NCBI RefSeq assembly: GCF_003112535.1
Contig: NZ_BEWA01000012.1
Coordinates: 62,001-126,000, forward strand
Length of the DNA: 64,000 nt
From: Streptomyces rishiriensis
GTDB lineage: Bacteria; Actinomycetota; Actinomycetes; Streptomycetales; Streptomycetaceae
Direction: 5' to 3'
Every line of letters starts with the position of its first letter. The first letter of the stretch is position 1. Below, piece by piece: positions 33,422 through 42,700 of the stretch. Made by a program: the position numbers and the translations under genes. The notes below the pieces were generated by a model. That model ran no database searches. It saw only the letters and a program-made list of their open reading frames with translations, and was not told the origin of the DNA.

Positions 33422-35582
33422 TGCTTTCCTGCGCCGGCGCTTGTCGGGGCGTCAGCCGATCCAGGTGGACCACGACGGTGTTGTGGAAGCGGTGCACCGC
33501 GTCGTCGACGCTGCGGATGAAGCCGGATTCGGCGTTTCCGCGGCTGCTTCCCATGCTCTTGAACAGGGACAGGCGGAAGCCGGTGATGCGGGTGTCGTTC
33601 TGCTTGGGGAGCAGGTCCGCCGGCTCCGGGCGAAGTCGTTCCAGTGTCCCCCGCGGTCCGCCGGTGTCCCCTTCGACGAGGGTTTCGATGTGGAGGTCCG
33701 CCGGGGCCTCGGCCAGGTGGCGGACGAGGCGCTTGGCCCAGGTCAGGGGGTAGCCCTGCTCGGGGGCGGGGATCTCGACGGAGGTGCGGAGCCTGCCGGT
33801 GCGCAGGTCGGCGCCGACCCCCAGGATTCCGGGTGCGCCCTCGATCCGGAGTTCGGCCTGCAGCCTGCCGTCGAGGCAGAGTCGGTCGGCCAGGCCGATG
33901 CGACGGGTTCCCGGATCGGCTCCGCGCTTGGCCCGCTGGACGGGCAGCACCTTCTGTCCGAGTTCGCCGCCGAGGCTTAGGCAGATCTGCCGGATGAGCC
34001 GTTCCCAGCTCTCGACGACCTCCAGGGCACGCGGATCTCCCTGGCACAGGGTCTCGTCTTCGATTCCGTTGCGCACCGGGACCCAGGCGGCCCCCATGTT
34101 CTGGAAGCCGTGGCAGCCGGAGTTCTCGTGCCGCAGGTAGTGCAGCAGTTCCTGGAGCAGCCAGGCATGGGCCTTGTCCCCGACGCCCTCGTGCCCGATC
34201 AGCATCTGTGCCACGTGGGTGACCTCGGCCCAGGACAGGTGCCGCAGAGCCACCTTGTGCTTGCGCCGGCCGTCGATCTTGACGTCGACGAGTGGGCTTC
34301 CTTCCAGCGCGACGTCGTTCGACAGCGTGATCACGGCCTCGTAGCCGCGGCGGGCGGCGATGTCCGCGTAGGCCTGCACCTGTTCGGACTTGAGGCCGTT
34401 GCCGTTGGTCTTGGTCTCCACCAGGGCGGTCCACAGCTTCCCGGCCCGTTCGACGCGGATGATCCCGTCGGGACGGCGCGGGGTGTCGCCGTGCGGCAGG
34501 GAGACCTCGGTGAAGGTCTCCATACGGCCCGCCGGCGCTCCGAACGCCGCTGTGAGTCTGCGGCCGAACTCCGGCACCTGGGCCATCACCGACAGCAGTA
34601 CCGACGTGGCGCGCATCTCCCGGTCCCGGTCGCTCTTGAGCGCCGAGACCGGGAACAGCCTGGCCTGCTTCCAGGAGTCGTTGTCGGCCAGGGACTTCCT
34701 GGTCACCCTGGGCACGGTGACCTTCTTCTTCGCGGTGCGCGGCCGTGCCGTCCTCTCGGACTTCCCGGGTTCCACCGCGTCGCCCGGCGAACGAGGGGTG
34801 GGCACCAAGCCGCCCGGCGTGGGCTGCGGTTCCTGCTCGACGGCCGGAGCCGCGACGGCCGTGTCGGCCTGGCCGACGCTCCCGGCCCGCGCACCGCTCT
34901 CGGCCTGGCCCACGCTCTCGGCCTGGCCCACGCTCCCGGCCTGGCCGACGCTCTCGGCCTGCTCGCCGCTCTCGGCCCGCGCGCCGCTCTCCGTCTGCTC
35001 GCCGCTCTGGGCGCCGTTCGGCGTCTCCGTCGCGGCCTCGTCGTCGATGTCGACGCCGAAGTCCGTCGCCAGACCGGCGAGGCCGGTGTCGTAGCCCTGT
35101 CCGACGGCGCGGAACTTCCACTCGTCCCCGCGCCGGTACAACTCTCCGAAGATGATCGCGCTCACGGTGCCGGGGTCCTCGACGGCGAATACGAGGAGGG
35201 TCTCGCCGCCCGCGTCGGTCAGCGTCACCTTCAGGTCTTCCAGCTCGTCGAAGCCGGCCCCCTCGTATCGGCTCGCCGCCACGACGACGCGGTCGACGAC
35301 GGCGGGGACCGCCGTCAGGTCGAAGCTCATCCGGTCCTCGTCGCCGCTCTCCGTCGGGGTCTTGCCCAGCAGTTGCACGCTTCCGTCGGCGGCGACGGGG
35401 TTGTTGTAGAAGTAGAAGTCGCCGTTGCCGCGGACCTTGCCGTTCGCGTCCAGCAGCAGGACGGACACGTCCGCATCGCCGTCGCCGGTCGGGCTGACCC
35501 AGCTCAGTCCGGCGATCAGCGAACCGGCGTTCTCGCTCAGCGCCGCCAGCGCCACGTTCGAGCCTTTGACCATCTCGTGCAT
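33408..35582 (-). CDS. TerD domain fused to a PD-(D/E)XK-like domain
   Basis: The protein is 724 residues. Residues 1-180 are a TerD domain (MVKGSNVALAAL, WVSPTGDGDADVSVLLLDANGKV, YFYNNP, TVSAIIFGELYRRG), a calcium-binding fold of tellurite and stress systems. Residues 190-245 are a repeated SVGQAES-like linker. The remainder, about 290-724, contains PDGI at 371-374 and ALVETK with Glu389-x-Lys391, the layout of a PD-(D/E)XK nuclease. The ATG start has GGGGGG five bases upstream. A Ter-linked nuclease or effector is inferred. No other ter gene is near. Confidence 0.8.
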   Translation of the reverse strand: MHEMVKGSNVALAALSENAGSLIAGLSWVSPTGDGDADVSVLLLDANGKVRGNGDFYFYNNPVAADGSVQLLGKTPTESGDEDRMSFDLTAVPAVVDRVVVAASRYEGAGFDELEDLKVTLTDAGGETLLVFAVEDPGTVSAIIFGELYRRGDEWKFRAVGQGYDTGLAGLATDFGVDIDDEAATETPNGAQSGEQTESGARAESGEQAESVGQAGSVGQAESVGQAESGARAGSVGQADTAVAAPAVEQEPQPTPGGLVPTPRSPGDAVEPGKSERTARPRTAKKKVTVPRVTRKSLADNDSWKQARLFPVSALKSDRDREMRATSVLLSVMAQVPEFGRRLTAAFGAPAGRMETFTEVSLPHGDTPRRPDGIIRVERAGKLWTALVETKTNGNGLKSEQVQAYADIAARRGYEAVITLSNDVALEGSPLVDVKIDGRRKHKVALRHLSWAEVTHVAQMLIGHEGVGDKAHAWLLQELLHYLRHENSGCHGFQNMGAAWVPVRNGIEDETLCQGDPRALEVVESWERLIRQICLSLGGELGQKVLPVQRAKRGADPGTRRIGLADRLCLDGRLQAELRIEGAPGILGVGADLRTGRLRTSVEIPAPEQGYPLTWAKRLVRHLAEAPADLHIETLVEGDTGGPRGTLERLRPEPADLLPKQNDTRITGFRLSLFKSMGSSRGNAESGFIRSVDDAVHRFHNTVVVHLDRLTPRQAPAQESTGTP

Positions 35583-35867
35583 GAAGCCCCCCAGAGCTCA
35601 CCGCGCGGGCGCCCGGGTTCGCACCCGGCCATCCGGCTCACGTCACCCCCATGTGACGCACGGCATGACGAGAGACTGTAGTGCCTGACGACGAGCCCGG
35701 GGGTTGCGTCCCGGAACAACGCGTTCACCGCGACATCGTCGAAGTCGGCCGTGGATCTGACGATCCGTCGACATGCCCGCGACGCGAAGGGGCACTCGGA
35801 GATCCAAGTCGAAAGTAAGGAGCGCGTGACCCGTTCGGTCCGTGCAACCGACAACCGGGAGTGTGCA

Positions 35868-36155
35868 ATGACGAGTTACGGCAGCTCTTCCGCCGCGTCC
35901 TCCGGATCACGCACCAACGGCCTCGCGATCGCCAGCCTGTGCTGCGGCATCGTCGGGCTGTTCCTCCTGAACATCGTCCTCGGCCCCTTGGCCATCGTCT
36001 TCGGCGCCGTGGCCCGGCGGCAGGCGTCCGTCAGGAACGGGGCCGGAATGGCGAAGGCGGGCATCGTGCTCGGCGTCGTCGACGTGGTGCTCTGGCTCCT
36101 GCTGCTCGCCGTCGCCGCCAGCAACGGCGGTTTCAGCTGGTACGTGGGCGGCTGA
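35868..36155 (+). CDS. DUF4190-type membrane protein
   Basis: This 95-residue protein has two hydrophobic helices, at about 20-45 (GLAIASLCCGIVGLFLLNIV) and 70-90 (GIVLGVVDVVLWLLLLAVAA), with the loop ARRQASVRNGAGMAKAGI typical of DUF4190. The ATG has GGGAG upstream. It is an integral membrane protein of unknown role. The 280-base gap to the divergent TerD gene holds the promoters. Confidence 0.8.
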   Translation: MTSYGSSSAASSGSRTNGLAIASLCCGIVGLFLLNIVLGPLAIVFGAVARRQASVRNGAGMAKAGIVLGVVDVVLWLLLLAVAASNGGFSWYVGG

Positions 36156-36170
36156 CGCGCCTCAGGCTTC

Positions 36171-36212
36171 GGATACGGATACGGATACGGATACGGATAC
36201 GGATACGGATAC
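36171..36212. repeat. Hexamer tandem repeat (GGATAC x7)
   Basis: There are seven exact copies of GGATAC just after the DUF4190 gene. They are non-coding on both strands as far as I can tell. A slippage-prone microsatellite. Confidence 0.9.
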
Positions 36213-36305
36213 CGATATGGCATCGCGGCCATGTGGGGCATGGGCGCGTGATTCCGTGGGTGCGTGAGTGTCTGGGCCGCATGAGTGTGCGGGGCGCGGG
36301 TGTGT

Positions 36306-36340
36306 GACGGTGGGTCCGGCCTGGGGTCGGGCCCACCGTC
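36306..36340 (-). terminator. Terminator after the lacI-type gene
   Basis: Arms ACGGTGGG and CCCACCGT enclose a GC-rich inner loop 27 bases past the stop of the LacI-family gene; the stem probably ends the MFS-GH35-LacI transcript. Confidence 0.65.
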
Positions 36341-36366
36341 GTGTTCGTGGTGCGGAGGCGGGGTTC

Positions 36367-37449
36367 TCAGCCTCTCGTGGCGGTGCTGTGGCGGATCTTC
36401 AGTTCGACGGGGACGAGGGTCAGGGCGGGGACGGGTGTCGCAGGGGGGTCGGCGGGCTGCGGCGGGGTGTCCATGCGGTCGAGCAGGATGCGGAGCGCGA
36501 TGGTGCCGATGTCCGTGAAGTCCGTGCGGATCGTGGTCAGCGGGGGCATGAAGTGGGCGGCTTCCGGGATGTCGTCGTAGCCGACGACGCTGACGTCCTC
36601 GGGGACCCGGCGTCCCGCCTCGTGGAGGGCGCGCAACAGACCCAGGGCCATCTGGTCGTTCGACACGAAGATCGCGGTGAGGGTCCGGTCCTTGGCCAGT
36701 CTGCGGCCCAGGTCGTAGCCGGAGTCGGCGCTCCAGTCGCCGACGAGGGGGGCGTGGATCTCCGCTCCGGCCGCTTTGAGGGTGTCGCGCCAGCTCTCCG
36801 CCCTGCGGTCGGCCGATGACCAGCCCGTCGGGCCCGCGAGGTGGCGGACCGTCGGGTGACCGAGGGAGAGGAGGTGCCGCGTCGCCTTGCGGGCGCCGGT
36901 GCGGGCGTCGGAGGTGACCATGGGGGTGCCGTCCCCGAGGTCGTTGTCCATGACGACCAGCGGGGTGTCCAGACGGGCCTCGGCCAGCGCCCGGGCCACC
37001 CTGACCTGCGGGGCGATCGCGATCACGCCGTCCGCGCCCTCGGCCGACAGCCGGTCCGCGGCCCGCACCACCGTGTCCCGGTCCGCCGTGTCCAGGGCGA
37101 TCGAGCTCACCAGGTAGCCCGCCTCCTGTGCCGCCGTGTTGATCGCGGTCAGGGTGGAGGCGGGGCCGTAGCGGGCCGCGTCGAAGGAGATCACGCCGAG
37201 CATGCGGGTGCGGCCGCTGGCCAGCGAGCGCGCGCTGCTGCTGGGGCGGTAGCCCAGCGTGCGCATGGCCGTCCGGACGGCCTCCCGGGTCTCGGCGCGG
37301 ACGGCCGGGTGGTCGTTGAGCACCCGGGAGACCGTCTGCTTGGAGACGCCGGCCAGTTTCGCGACGTCGTCCATCACCGGGCGGGCGCCCGCGAAGTTGC
37401 GGCGGCTGCGTCCCTTGGTCGCCGGGCCGTCGGCGGCGCCTGGGGTCAT
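36367..37449 (-). CDS. LacI-family transcriptional repressor
   Basis: This 360-residue protein has a LacI HTH at about 26-72 (MDDVAKLAGVSKQTVSRVLN) and hinge helix SSARSLASGRT. A periplasmic-binding-like sugar domain follows (LGVISFDAARYG, FVSNDQMALGLLRAL, SVVGYDDIPEAAHFMPPLTT). It presumably senses a galactoside or its product. It is the last gene of a row with a beta-galactosidase and a transporter. A perfect LacI-type palindrome lies upstream of the transporter at 40,947-40,964 and is its likely operator. Confidence 0.9.
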   Translation of the reverse strand: MTPGAADGPATKGRSRRNFAGARPVMDDVAKLAGVSKQTVSRVLNDHPAVRAETREAVRTAMRTLGYRPSSSARSLASGRTRMLGVISFDAARYGPASTLTAINTAAQEAGYLVSSIALDTADRDTVVRAADRLSAEGADGVIAIAPQVRVARALAEARLDTPLVVMDNDLGDGTPMVTSDARTGARKATRHLLSLGHPTVRHLAGPTGWSSADRRAESWRDTLKAAGAEIHAPLVGDWSADSGYDLGRRLAKDRTLTAIFVSNDQMALGLLRALHEAGRRVPEDVSVVGYDDIPEAAHFMPPLTTIRTDFTDIGTIALRILLDRMDTPPQPADPPATPVPALTLVPVELKIRHSTATRG

Positions 37450-37584
37450 GGTGGGTGCTTCCTTCGGCCTGGAGTGATCCGCGGGCGAGTGGGGTCTCGA
37501 CCGCGGATCCGACGGGCCTGCCCTGCCCTGCCCGGCGGACCCACAGGATAGGCCGGTGGCACGCGGGAGGGAGGGTGCTGGGTG

Positions 37585-39348
37585 TCAGGGGCTCGACGGG
37601 CCCAGGTCGGGGGTGTCCGTGAGGTGGGCTCGGAGGGCGGTCGTGCCGTGCAGTTCGAGGAGGACCAGGTCGTTGACGCCGGGACGCAGGACGGGGGCCG
37701 GGACGTAGAGGGTGCGCTGCGGGCCGCGGTTCCAGTAGCGGCCCAGGTGGAAGCCGTTGATCCAGGCCTCGCCCTTGGTCCAGCCGGGGAGGGAGAGGAA
37801 CGTGTCGGCGGAGGTCCTCACCTCGAACGTGCCGTGGTGGAAGGCCGGTTGGACGCAGGGCGGCTCGGTGGCGATCGACGCGGGGGCGCGGTCTGCCGGG
37901 GCGGGGGCGTCGTCCAGCGGCAGGGCGTGGCAGTCCCAGTCCTGCAGAGGGGTGCCGTTGAAGGCGACCGGGCCCAGGAGGCCCTTGGGGACGCCGATAC
38001 GCGGGCCGTAGTTGACCCGGCCCATGTTCTCCACGAGCACCTCCAGGACGGCGTCGGGGCGCGGGACGTGCACGGGCAGCGTCTCGTCGTAGCGCTCGCG
38101 TTCCAGGACGCCCACGGGGGCGCCGTCCAGGAAGACCTGGGCCCGGTCTCCGACGCCGCCCGTGAAGTGGAGGAGGCCGGGGCCGTGGACCGGGACCGTC
38201 GTCCGGTACAGGGTGTATCCGGCCCGCTGGTCCAGGTCGTCGGCGGTGAGGGGGTCCGTGGCGCGGACGGGGCTTCCGGCGAGGGAGAAGAGGGGGGTGC
38301 GGTGGGTCAACTCGACGGTGGTCGGGGGGAGTTTCGGGGCCGGGGTGGGCGCCGGCTCGTCGGGGACCGGGGCGTGACGGGCTATGACCTCGCGGAAGGC
38401 GTGGTACTTCGGGCCCGGGTCGCCGCTCTCGGTGAGCGGGGCGTCGTAGTCGTAGGACGTGACGGTCGGGGCGTAGGCATGGTGGTGGTTGGCACCGTTG
38501 GTGTGACCGAAGTTGGTGCCCCCGTGGAACATGTAGATGTTGACGGAGGCGCCCGCCGACAGGAGCCGGTCCAGGTCGGCGGCGGCCTCCTCGGTGTTCC
38601 GGCCGTGATGGGGGCCGCCCCAGTGGTCGAACCAGCCGATCCAGAACTCGGCGCACATGAGCGGGCCTTCGGGCTGCGCCTCGCGCAGTCGCCGCAGCGA
38701 CGTCTCGACGCGGCTGCCGAAGGTGCCGGTGGCCAGGACGCCGGGGATGGTGCCGTTCTCGAGGTGGTCGCCGTCGGTCTGGTCGCAGGTGAACAGGAGT
38801 TCCCCGACACCGCGTGAGCGGAAGGCCTGCTCCAGATGCTTGAGGTAGGCCGCGTCGTCGCCGTAGGCCCCGTACTCGTTCTCCACCTGCACGGCGATGA
38901 CCGGGCCGCCCGCCTCCGCCATGTACGGCAGAAGCGGCGGGAGGAGGAGGTCGAGGTAGCGGTCGATGACGTCCGTGAAGCGGGGGTCGCTGCTGCGCAG
39001 GCGCATGTCGGGGTCGGCGGTGAGCCAGTGGGGCAGGCCGCCGCCGTCCCACTCGGCGCAGATGAAGGGGCCGGGGCGCAGAAGGACGTGCAGGCCCTCC
39101 GCCGCCGCCAGGCGGAGGAAGCGGGGCAGGTCGAGGAGGCCGTCCAGGACGAGGGCGCCGGGTTCGGGCTGGTGGAGGTTCCAGGGGATGTACGTCTCCA
39201 CGGTGTTCAGGCCCATGAGGCGGGCCTTGCGAAGGCGGTCGGTCCACTGGTCGGGGTGGACCCGGAAGTAGTGCAGGGCGCCGGAGATGATCCGGAAGGG
39301 GGCTCCGTGGAGGAGGAAGCCGTCGGAGGTCGTGGTGAGAGCGGGCAT
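37585..39348 (-). CDS. GH35 beta-galactosidase
   Basis: This 587-residue protein is a family 35 glycoside hydrolase. The acid/base Glu158 is in QVENEYGAYG and the nucleophile Glu234 in MCAEFWIGWFDHWGG; the start GFLLHGAPFRIISGALHYFR is also diagnostic. The C-terminal 230 residues are the usual beta-sandwich domains. It lacks a signal peptide, so it acts on imported sugar. AAGGG precedes the ATG. It is flanked by an MFS carrier and a LacI regulator, so a galactoside uptake and cleavage unit is inferred. Confidence 0.92.
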   Translation of the reverse strand: MPALTTTSDGFLLHGAPFRIISGALHYFRVHPDQWTDRLRKARLMGLNTVETYIPWNLHQPEPGALVLDGLLDLPRFLRLAAAEGLHVLLRPGPFICAEWDGGGLPHWLTADPDMRLRSSDPRFTDVIDRYLDLLLPPLLPYMAEAGGPVIAVQVENEYGAYGDDAAYLKHLEQAFRSRGVGELLFTCDQTDGDHLENGTIPGVLATGTFGSRVETSLRRLREAQPEGPLMCAEFWIGWFDHWGGPHHGRNTEEAAADLDRLLSAGASVNIYMFHGGTNFGHTNGANHHHAYAPTVTSYDYDAPLTESGDPGPKYHAFREVIARHAPVPDEPAPTPAPKLPPTTVELTHRTPLFSLAGSPVRATDPLTADDLDQRAGYTLYRTTVPVHGPGLLHFTGGVGDRAQVFLDGAPVGVLERERYDETLPVHVPRPDAVLEVLVENMGRVNYGPRIGVPKGLLGPVAFNGTPLQDWDCHALPLDDAPAPADRAPASIATEPPCVQPAFHHGTFEVRTSADTFLSLPGWTKGEAWINGFHLGRYWNRGPQRTLYVPAPVLRPGVNDLVLLELHGTTALRAHLTDTPDLGPSSP

Positions 39349-39423
39349 GGGGTCCCTTCGGTTCAGGTGCGGCGCGATGCGATGGGATGCGATGCGGTGG
39401 GATGCGATGCGGTGAGATGGGGG

Positions 39424-39594
39424 GCGAGGCGATTCAGGTGCGGTTCAGGTGCGGTTCAGGTGCGGTTCAGGTGCGGTTCAGGTGCGGTTCCGCGATCGGG
39501 TGCGAGGCGGTTCGGGTGCGAGGCGGTTCGGGTGCGAGGCGGTTCGGGTGCGAGGCGGTTCGGGTGCGAGGCGGTTCGGGTGCGGTTCCGCGGT
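39424..39594. repeat. Two adjacent tandem arrays upstream of the GH35 gene
   Basis: About five copies of an 11-base unit (TTCAGGTGCGG) are followed by about five copies of a 16-base unit (GAGGCGGTTCGGGTGC). A shorter GATGCGATGGG-like repeat lies just before, at about 39,376-39,418. They fill the gap between the transporter and GH35 genes and are not spaced like CRISPR. Confidence 0.85.
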
Positions 39595-39599
39595 CGCTC

Positions 39600-40883
39600 T
39601 CAGGCGGACGTCCGGTGCGTCTGCGTCGCCCGGGCCAGCCAGAGGGTGGCTGCCAGACAGGCCGCCGAGACCGCGGCGAGGATGAGGGGGACCGCTCGGA
39701 CGCCCGACCACTCGATGGTTCTGCCGAGGGCCGGGCCCGCTGCCACGCCGCCCAGCATGGACGCGGCGATGACGACCGCTCCGGCGCGACGGGCTCTCGG
39801 GGCGGCCCGGTTGAGCCAGGGCAGGCCGGTGGGGAAGATCGGGGCGATGAAGAGGCCCACGCCCGCGTAGGCGTAGGGGGCGAGGTCGGGGACGCCCGCC
39901 AGGAGCAGGCACGCGGTCATGCCGGCGCACGAGACCGTGATGATGGCCCGGGCGGAGAAGCGCAGGGCGATCGGAGCGACCAGAAAACGGCCCACGGTCA
40001 TCATCAGCCAGTAGACGCTGGTCGCGGTGGCCGCCGCGCCCGCACCGTAGCCGACGGTCTCCAGGTGGGTGGGCTCCCAGCCGCCCACCCCCGCTTCGAT
40101 GCCCACGTGCAGGACGTAGAGGGTGACGAAGACCGCGAGGACCGAGTGCAGCGCGGCATTGGCCGGCGCTCGGTCCGCGGCACCCGTCCCGGGATGGGCG
40201 CCGGCAGTGGGATCGGGATCGCTGCCTGTCCCGGTCTGGTCGGTGGGGTGCGGGGCGTGGCTTCTCACGCCTCCCAGGCACAGCAGCAGGGGGAGGTTGG
40301 CGAGCGCGAAGGCCAGGAAGAGGGCCCGGTAGTGCTCGGATCCGACGACGCCGACCAGGGCCGGGCCGAGGATCGCGCCGATGCCGAAGTGGGCGTTGAG
40401 GATGTTGAGCATCGCCGTGGAGCGGTGGCCGAAGCCGATGGAGAAGAGCTGGTTGAGGCCGTAGTCGATGCCGCCGAAGCCGAGCCCTGCGACGAACGCC
40501 GCGACGAGGGCCACGGGCCAGTCGGGCGCGAGTGCGAAGCCTGCGGCTCCGGCCGCCATCAGGAGGTACGAGGCCCCCAGGATCCGGCGGTTGCCCGTGC
40601 GCCCGTAGCGGCGGTCGAAGAGGAGGACTCCGGCGACCCCGCCGACGAAGTGAGCGCTCAGGCCGAGTCCCGCCGCGGAGGGCGAGAGTCCGAACTCGTC
40701 ACGGAGGGACGGGATCGAGGGACCGTAGAGGGCTTGCAGGGCGCCTATCAGGACGAAGCCCGCACAGGAGGCGACCGCCGCGGACGCGGTGAAGACGGGC
40801 GTGGGCGGGGCGGCGGGCCCGGGCGGGGCGAGCGAGTGGGGGTGGGTGGCCGGGGCGCGCTGTGCCGTGGGGTGGTCGGTCAC
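39600..40883 (-). CDS. MFS sugar transporter
   Basis: This 427-residue protein is assigned the GTG at 40,883 because TGGAG lies five bases upstream; the open frame reaches further but lacks signals. Twelve hydrophobic segments can be followed, with MFS features such as DRRYGRTGNRRILG between helices 2 and 3 and GFGGIDYGLNQL. It resembles fucose/galactose-type permeases. A Pro/Asp-rich loop (about residues 215-245) lies in the middle. It is probably the importer feeding the downstream beta-galactosidase. Confidence 0.8.
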   Translation of the reverse strand: MTDHPTAQRAPATHPHSLAPPGPAAPPTPVFTASAAVASCAGFVLIGALQALYGPSIPSLRDEFGLSPSAAGLGLSAHFVGGVAGVLLFDRRYGRTGNRRILGASYLLMAAGAAGFALAPDWPVALVAAFVAGLGFGGIDYGLNQLFSIGFGHRSTAMLNILNAHFGIGAILGPALVGVVGSEHYRALFLAFALANLPLLLCLGGVRSHAPHPTDQTGTGSDPDPTAGAHPGTGAADRAPANAALHSVLAVFVTLYVLHVGIEAGVGGWEPTHLETVGYGAGAAATATSVYWLMMTVGRFLVAPIALRFSARAIITVSCAGMTACLLLAGVPDLAPYAYAGVGLFIAPIFPTGLPWLNRAAPRARRAGAVVIAASMLGGVAAGPALGRTIEWSGVRAVPLILAAVSAACLAATLWLARATQTHRTSA

Positions 40884-40946
40884 GCGGACTCCAGTGGCGG
40901 ACGGCCCACTGCGGTGTGGGATGCGGGTGATGCTCCGACGAGCGTC

Positions 40947-40964
40947 GATGTTACCGGTAACATC
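40947..40964. promoter_or_regulatory. LacI-type operator
   Basis: GATGTTACCGGTAACATC is a perfect 18-base palindrome centred on CCGG, the typical form for LacI-family repressors. It lies 64 bases before the transporter start and 138 bases before the divergent acyltransferase gene. Confidence 0.75.
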
Positions 40965-41101
40965 CAGACCGTCAAGATGACCGTCGCAAGGAGCCCGGAG
41001 CGTCGGGCCGGGCACGGGACCGGGCGTACGGGGTGTCGGACCGGGCACGGGTTGGTTGCGACAAGGGCTTTACGCCGTAGGGGCTTTGGCGGAACGGCAG
41101 C

Positions 41102-42700
41102 ATGCGAGGCATGAGCCGAGACCGAGATGGGGACGGAGACGGGGAGCGGGGTCGCGATCGGTACGTCGATTTTCTGCGGGCCTGGGCCATTCTGCTGGTG
41201 GTGCTCGGACACTGGCTGATCACCGGTCTGGTCCGGCGTCCGGACGGGGAGATCGTCGCGCCGGAGCTGCTGGCGACCGTGCCCTGGACGCAGTGGCTCA
41301 CCCTGGGTTTCCAGATCATGCCGTTGTTCTTCCTCGCCGGAGGGCATGCCGCCGGCGGCTCCTGGGTGCGGGCCCGGTCCGCAGGCGGGACCGTCGCCGG
41401 GTGGGTGGGACAGCGGGCGGTGCGGCTGCTGCTCCCCGCCGCCGCGTACAGCGGCCTCGTGCTGCTCGCCGTCGGGGTGTGCGCCGGGCTGGGCGTGGAC
41501 CCCGCGACACTGGCGCTGGTGGGGTGGGCGCTGGCCATGCAGTTCTGGTTCCTGCCGGTGTATCTGCTGCTCAGCGCCCTGACACCGGCGATGTACGCCC
41601 TCCACGAACGCTGGGGGGTGCGTGTGCCCGTGGGCATGGGCGTCGTCGGGTTCGGCATCGGTGCGTCGGTCGCGGCCGCCGGTTCGCCCCGTCCCGGGAT
41701 CGTCGAAGCCGTCGGGGCGCTCAACTACCTGCTCGTGTGGGGGGTCGTCTACCAACTCGGCTTCTGCTGGCGCGACGGGACGCTGGGCGGTGACGGGACG
41801 CTGGGCGGCAGCGGAACGCTGGGCAACGGCGGGCGGCCGGCTGCGCCGATCGCGCTCGCACTCGCGGTGGGCGGCGGGGCGGCGTTCGTCGCACTGGTCG
41901 GGCCGGGTCCGTTTCCCGTGAGTCTGATCCTGGTGACCGGGCAGGAGCTGAGCAACGCCGACCCGCCGTCGCCCGCCATGCTGGCCTGGGCCGTGGCGCA
42001 GGTCGGGGTGGCCCTGCTCGTCGCACCGCTCGTGCGACGGGTGCTGCGACGGGCCCGGGTGGAGAGAGCCGTGCGGGTGCTGGGGGCCGGCAGCATGGCG
42101 CTCTACCTGTGGCACATGGCGCCGGTGCTGATCGTCGCCGCCGCGTTCTATCTGACCGGCCTCGCTCCCGAACCCGGCTACGGCTCCGCCGCCTGGTGGG
42201 TGCTGCGGTTGCCGTGGCTGCTGGTACTGGGCGCAGTCCTTGCGGGCGTGGTGCGGGCGCTGTCGCCGCTGGAGCGGGGGGTGGCCGTCGCGGAGGCGCG
42301 GGTGCGGCCCGACGCGGGGCTTCGGGGAGCGGCGTCCTGGCCGATGTGGGGTGGGCTCGGGATGAGCGTCTGCGCACTGACGTACTTCGCGGGGCACGGC
42401 TTCGCGTACGGGGGCACGTTTCCGGTGTGGCCCGCGGTGGGGCTGGGGGCGGGCACGGTTCTGCTGAGTCTGACCCGGGGAGCCGGCGTCTCCTCCGGCG
42501 CTGCGCGCCGCCGGGAGGCCGCCGGGGCCGACGGCCCCGGCGCGGTCGACGGGAAGGAGGCCGGGGGCCAGGGCACGAGCGTGGGTGGCGCACAGAGTCC
42601 GGGAACTCCGGAGAGCCCGGGGACTGCGGGGCATCCGGGGAGCGCGGGGAGCGCGGGGAGCACGGGGAGCACGGGGAGCACGGTCGGTTCTGGGACGTGA
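41102..42700 (+). CDS. Acyltransferase-3 family membrane protein
   Basis: The protein is 532 residues. It opens with RDRYVDFLRAWAILLVVLGHW, the first motif of acyltransferase_3 (O-acyltransferases that modify cell-surface sugars). It has about ten membrane helices, including QFWFLPVYLLLSAL. A repeat DGTLGG lies near 225-245 and a Ser/Gly/Thr-rich tail of about 60 residues follows (many SPGT/SAGS). The start could be 41,102 or 41,111. The substrate cannot be read from sequence. Confidence 0.8.
   Translation: MRGMSRDRDGDGDGERGRDRYVDFLRAWAILLVVLGHWLITGLVRRPDGEIVAPELLATVPWTQWLTLGFQIMPLFFLAGGHAAGGSWVRARSAGGTVAGWVGQRAVRLLLPAAAYSGLVLLAVGVCAGLGVDPATLALVGWALAMQFWFLPVYLLLSALTPAMYALHERWGVRVPVGMGVVGFGIGASVAAAGSPRPGIVEAVGALNYLLVWGVVYQLGFCWRDGTLGGDGTLGGSGTLGNGGRPAAPIALALAVGGGAAFVALVGPGPFPVSLILVTGQELSNADPPSPAMLAWAVAQVGVALLVAPLVRRVLRRARVERAVRVLGAGSMALYLWHMAPVLIVAAAFYLTGLAPEPGYGSAAWWVLRLPWLLVLGAVLAGVVRALSPLERGVAVAEARVRPDAGLRGAASWPMWGGLGMSVCALTYFAGHGFAYGGTFPVWPAVGLGAGTVLLSLTRGAGVSSGAARRREAAGADGPGAVDGKEAGGQGTSVGGAQSPGTPESPGTAGHPGSAGSAGSTGSTGSTVGSGT

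Noticed and set aside
36171..36212. CRISPR-like or coding repeat
   Set aside because: The unit is a plain hexamer without spacers, and the reading frame through it (Tyr-Pro repeats) lacks gene signals.
35876..39247. Very long open frame antisense to the LacI and GH35 region
   Set aside because: It is a high-GC shadow frame: extreme Arg/Pro/Gly/His composition and no domain, while the genes in the proper frames have clear families.
39376..39594. CRISPR array
   Set aside because: The units are 11 and 16 bases, directly abutting with no spacers, and no cas gene is present.
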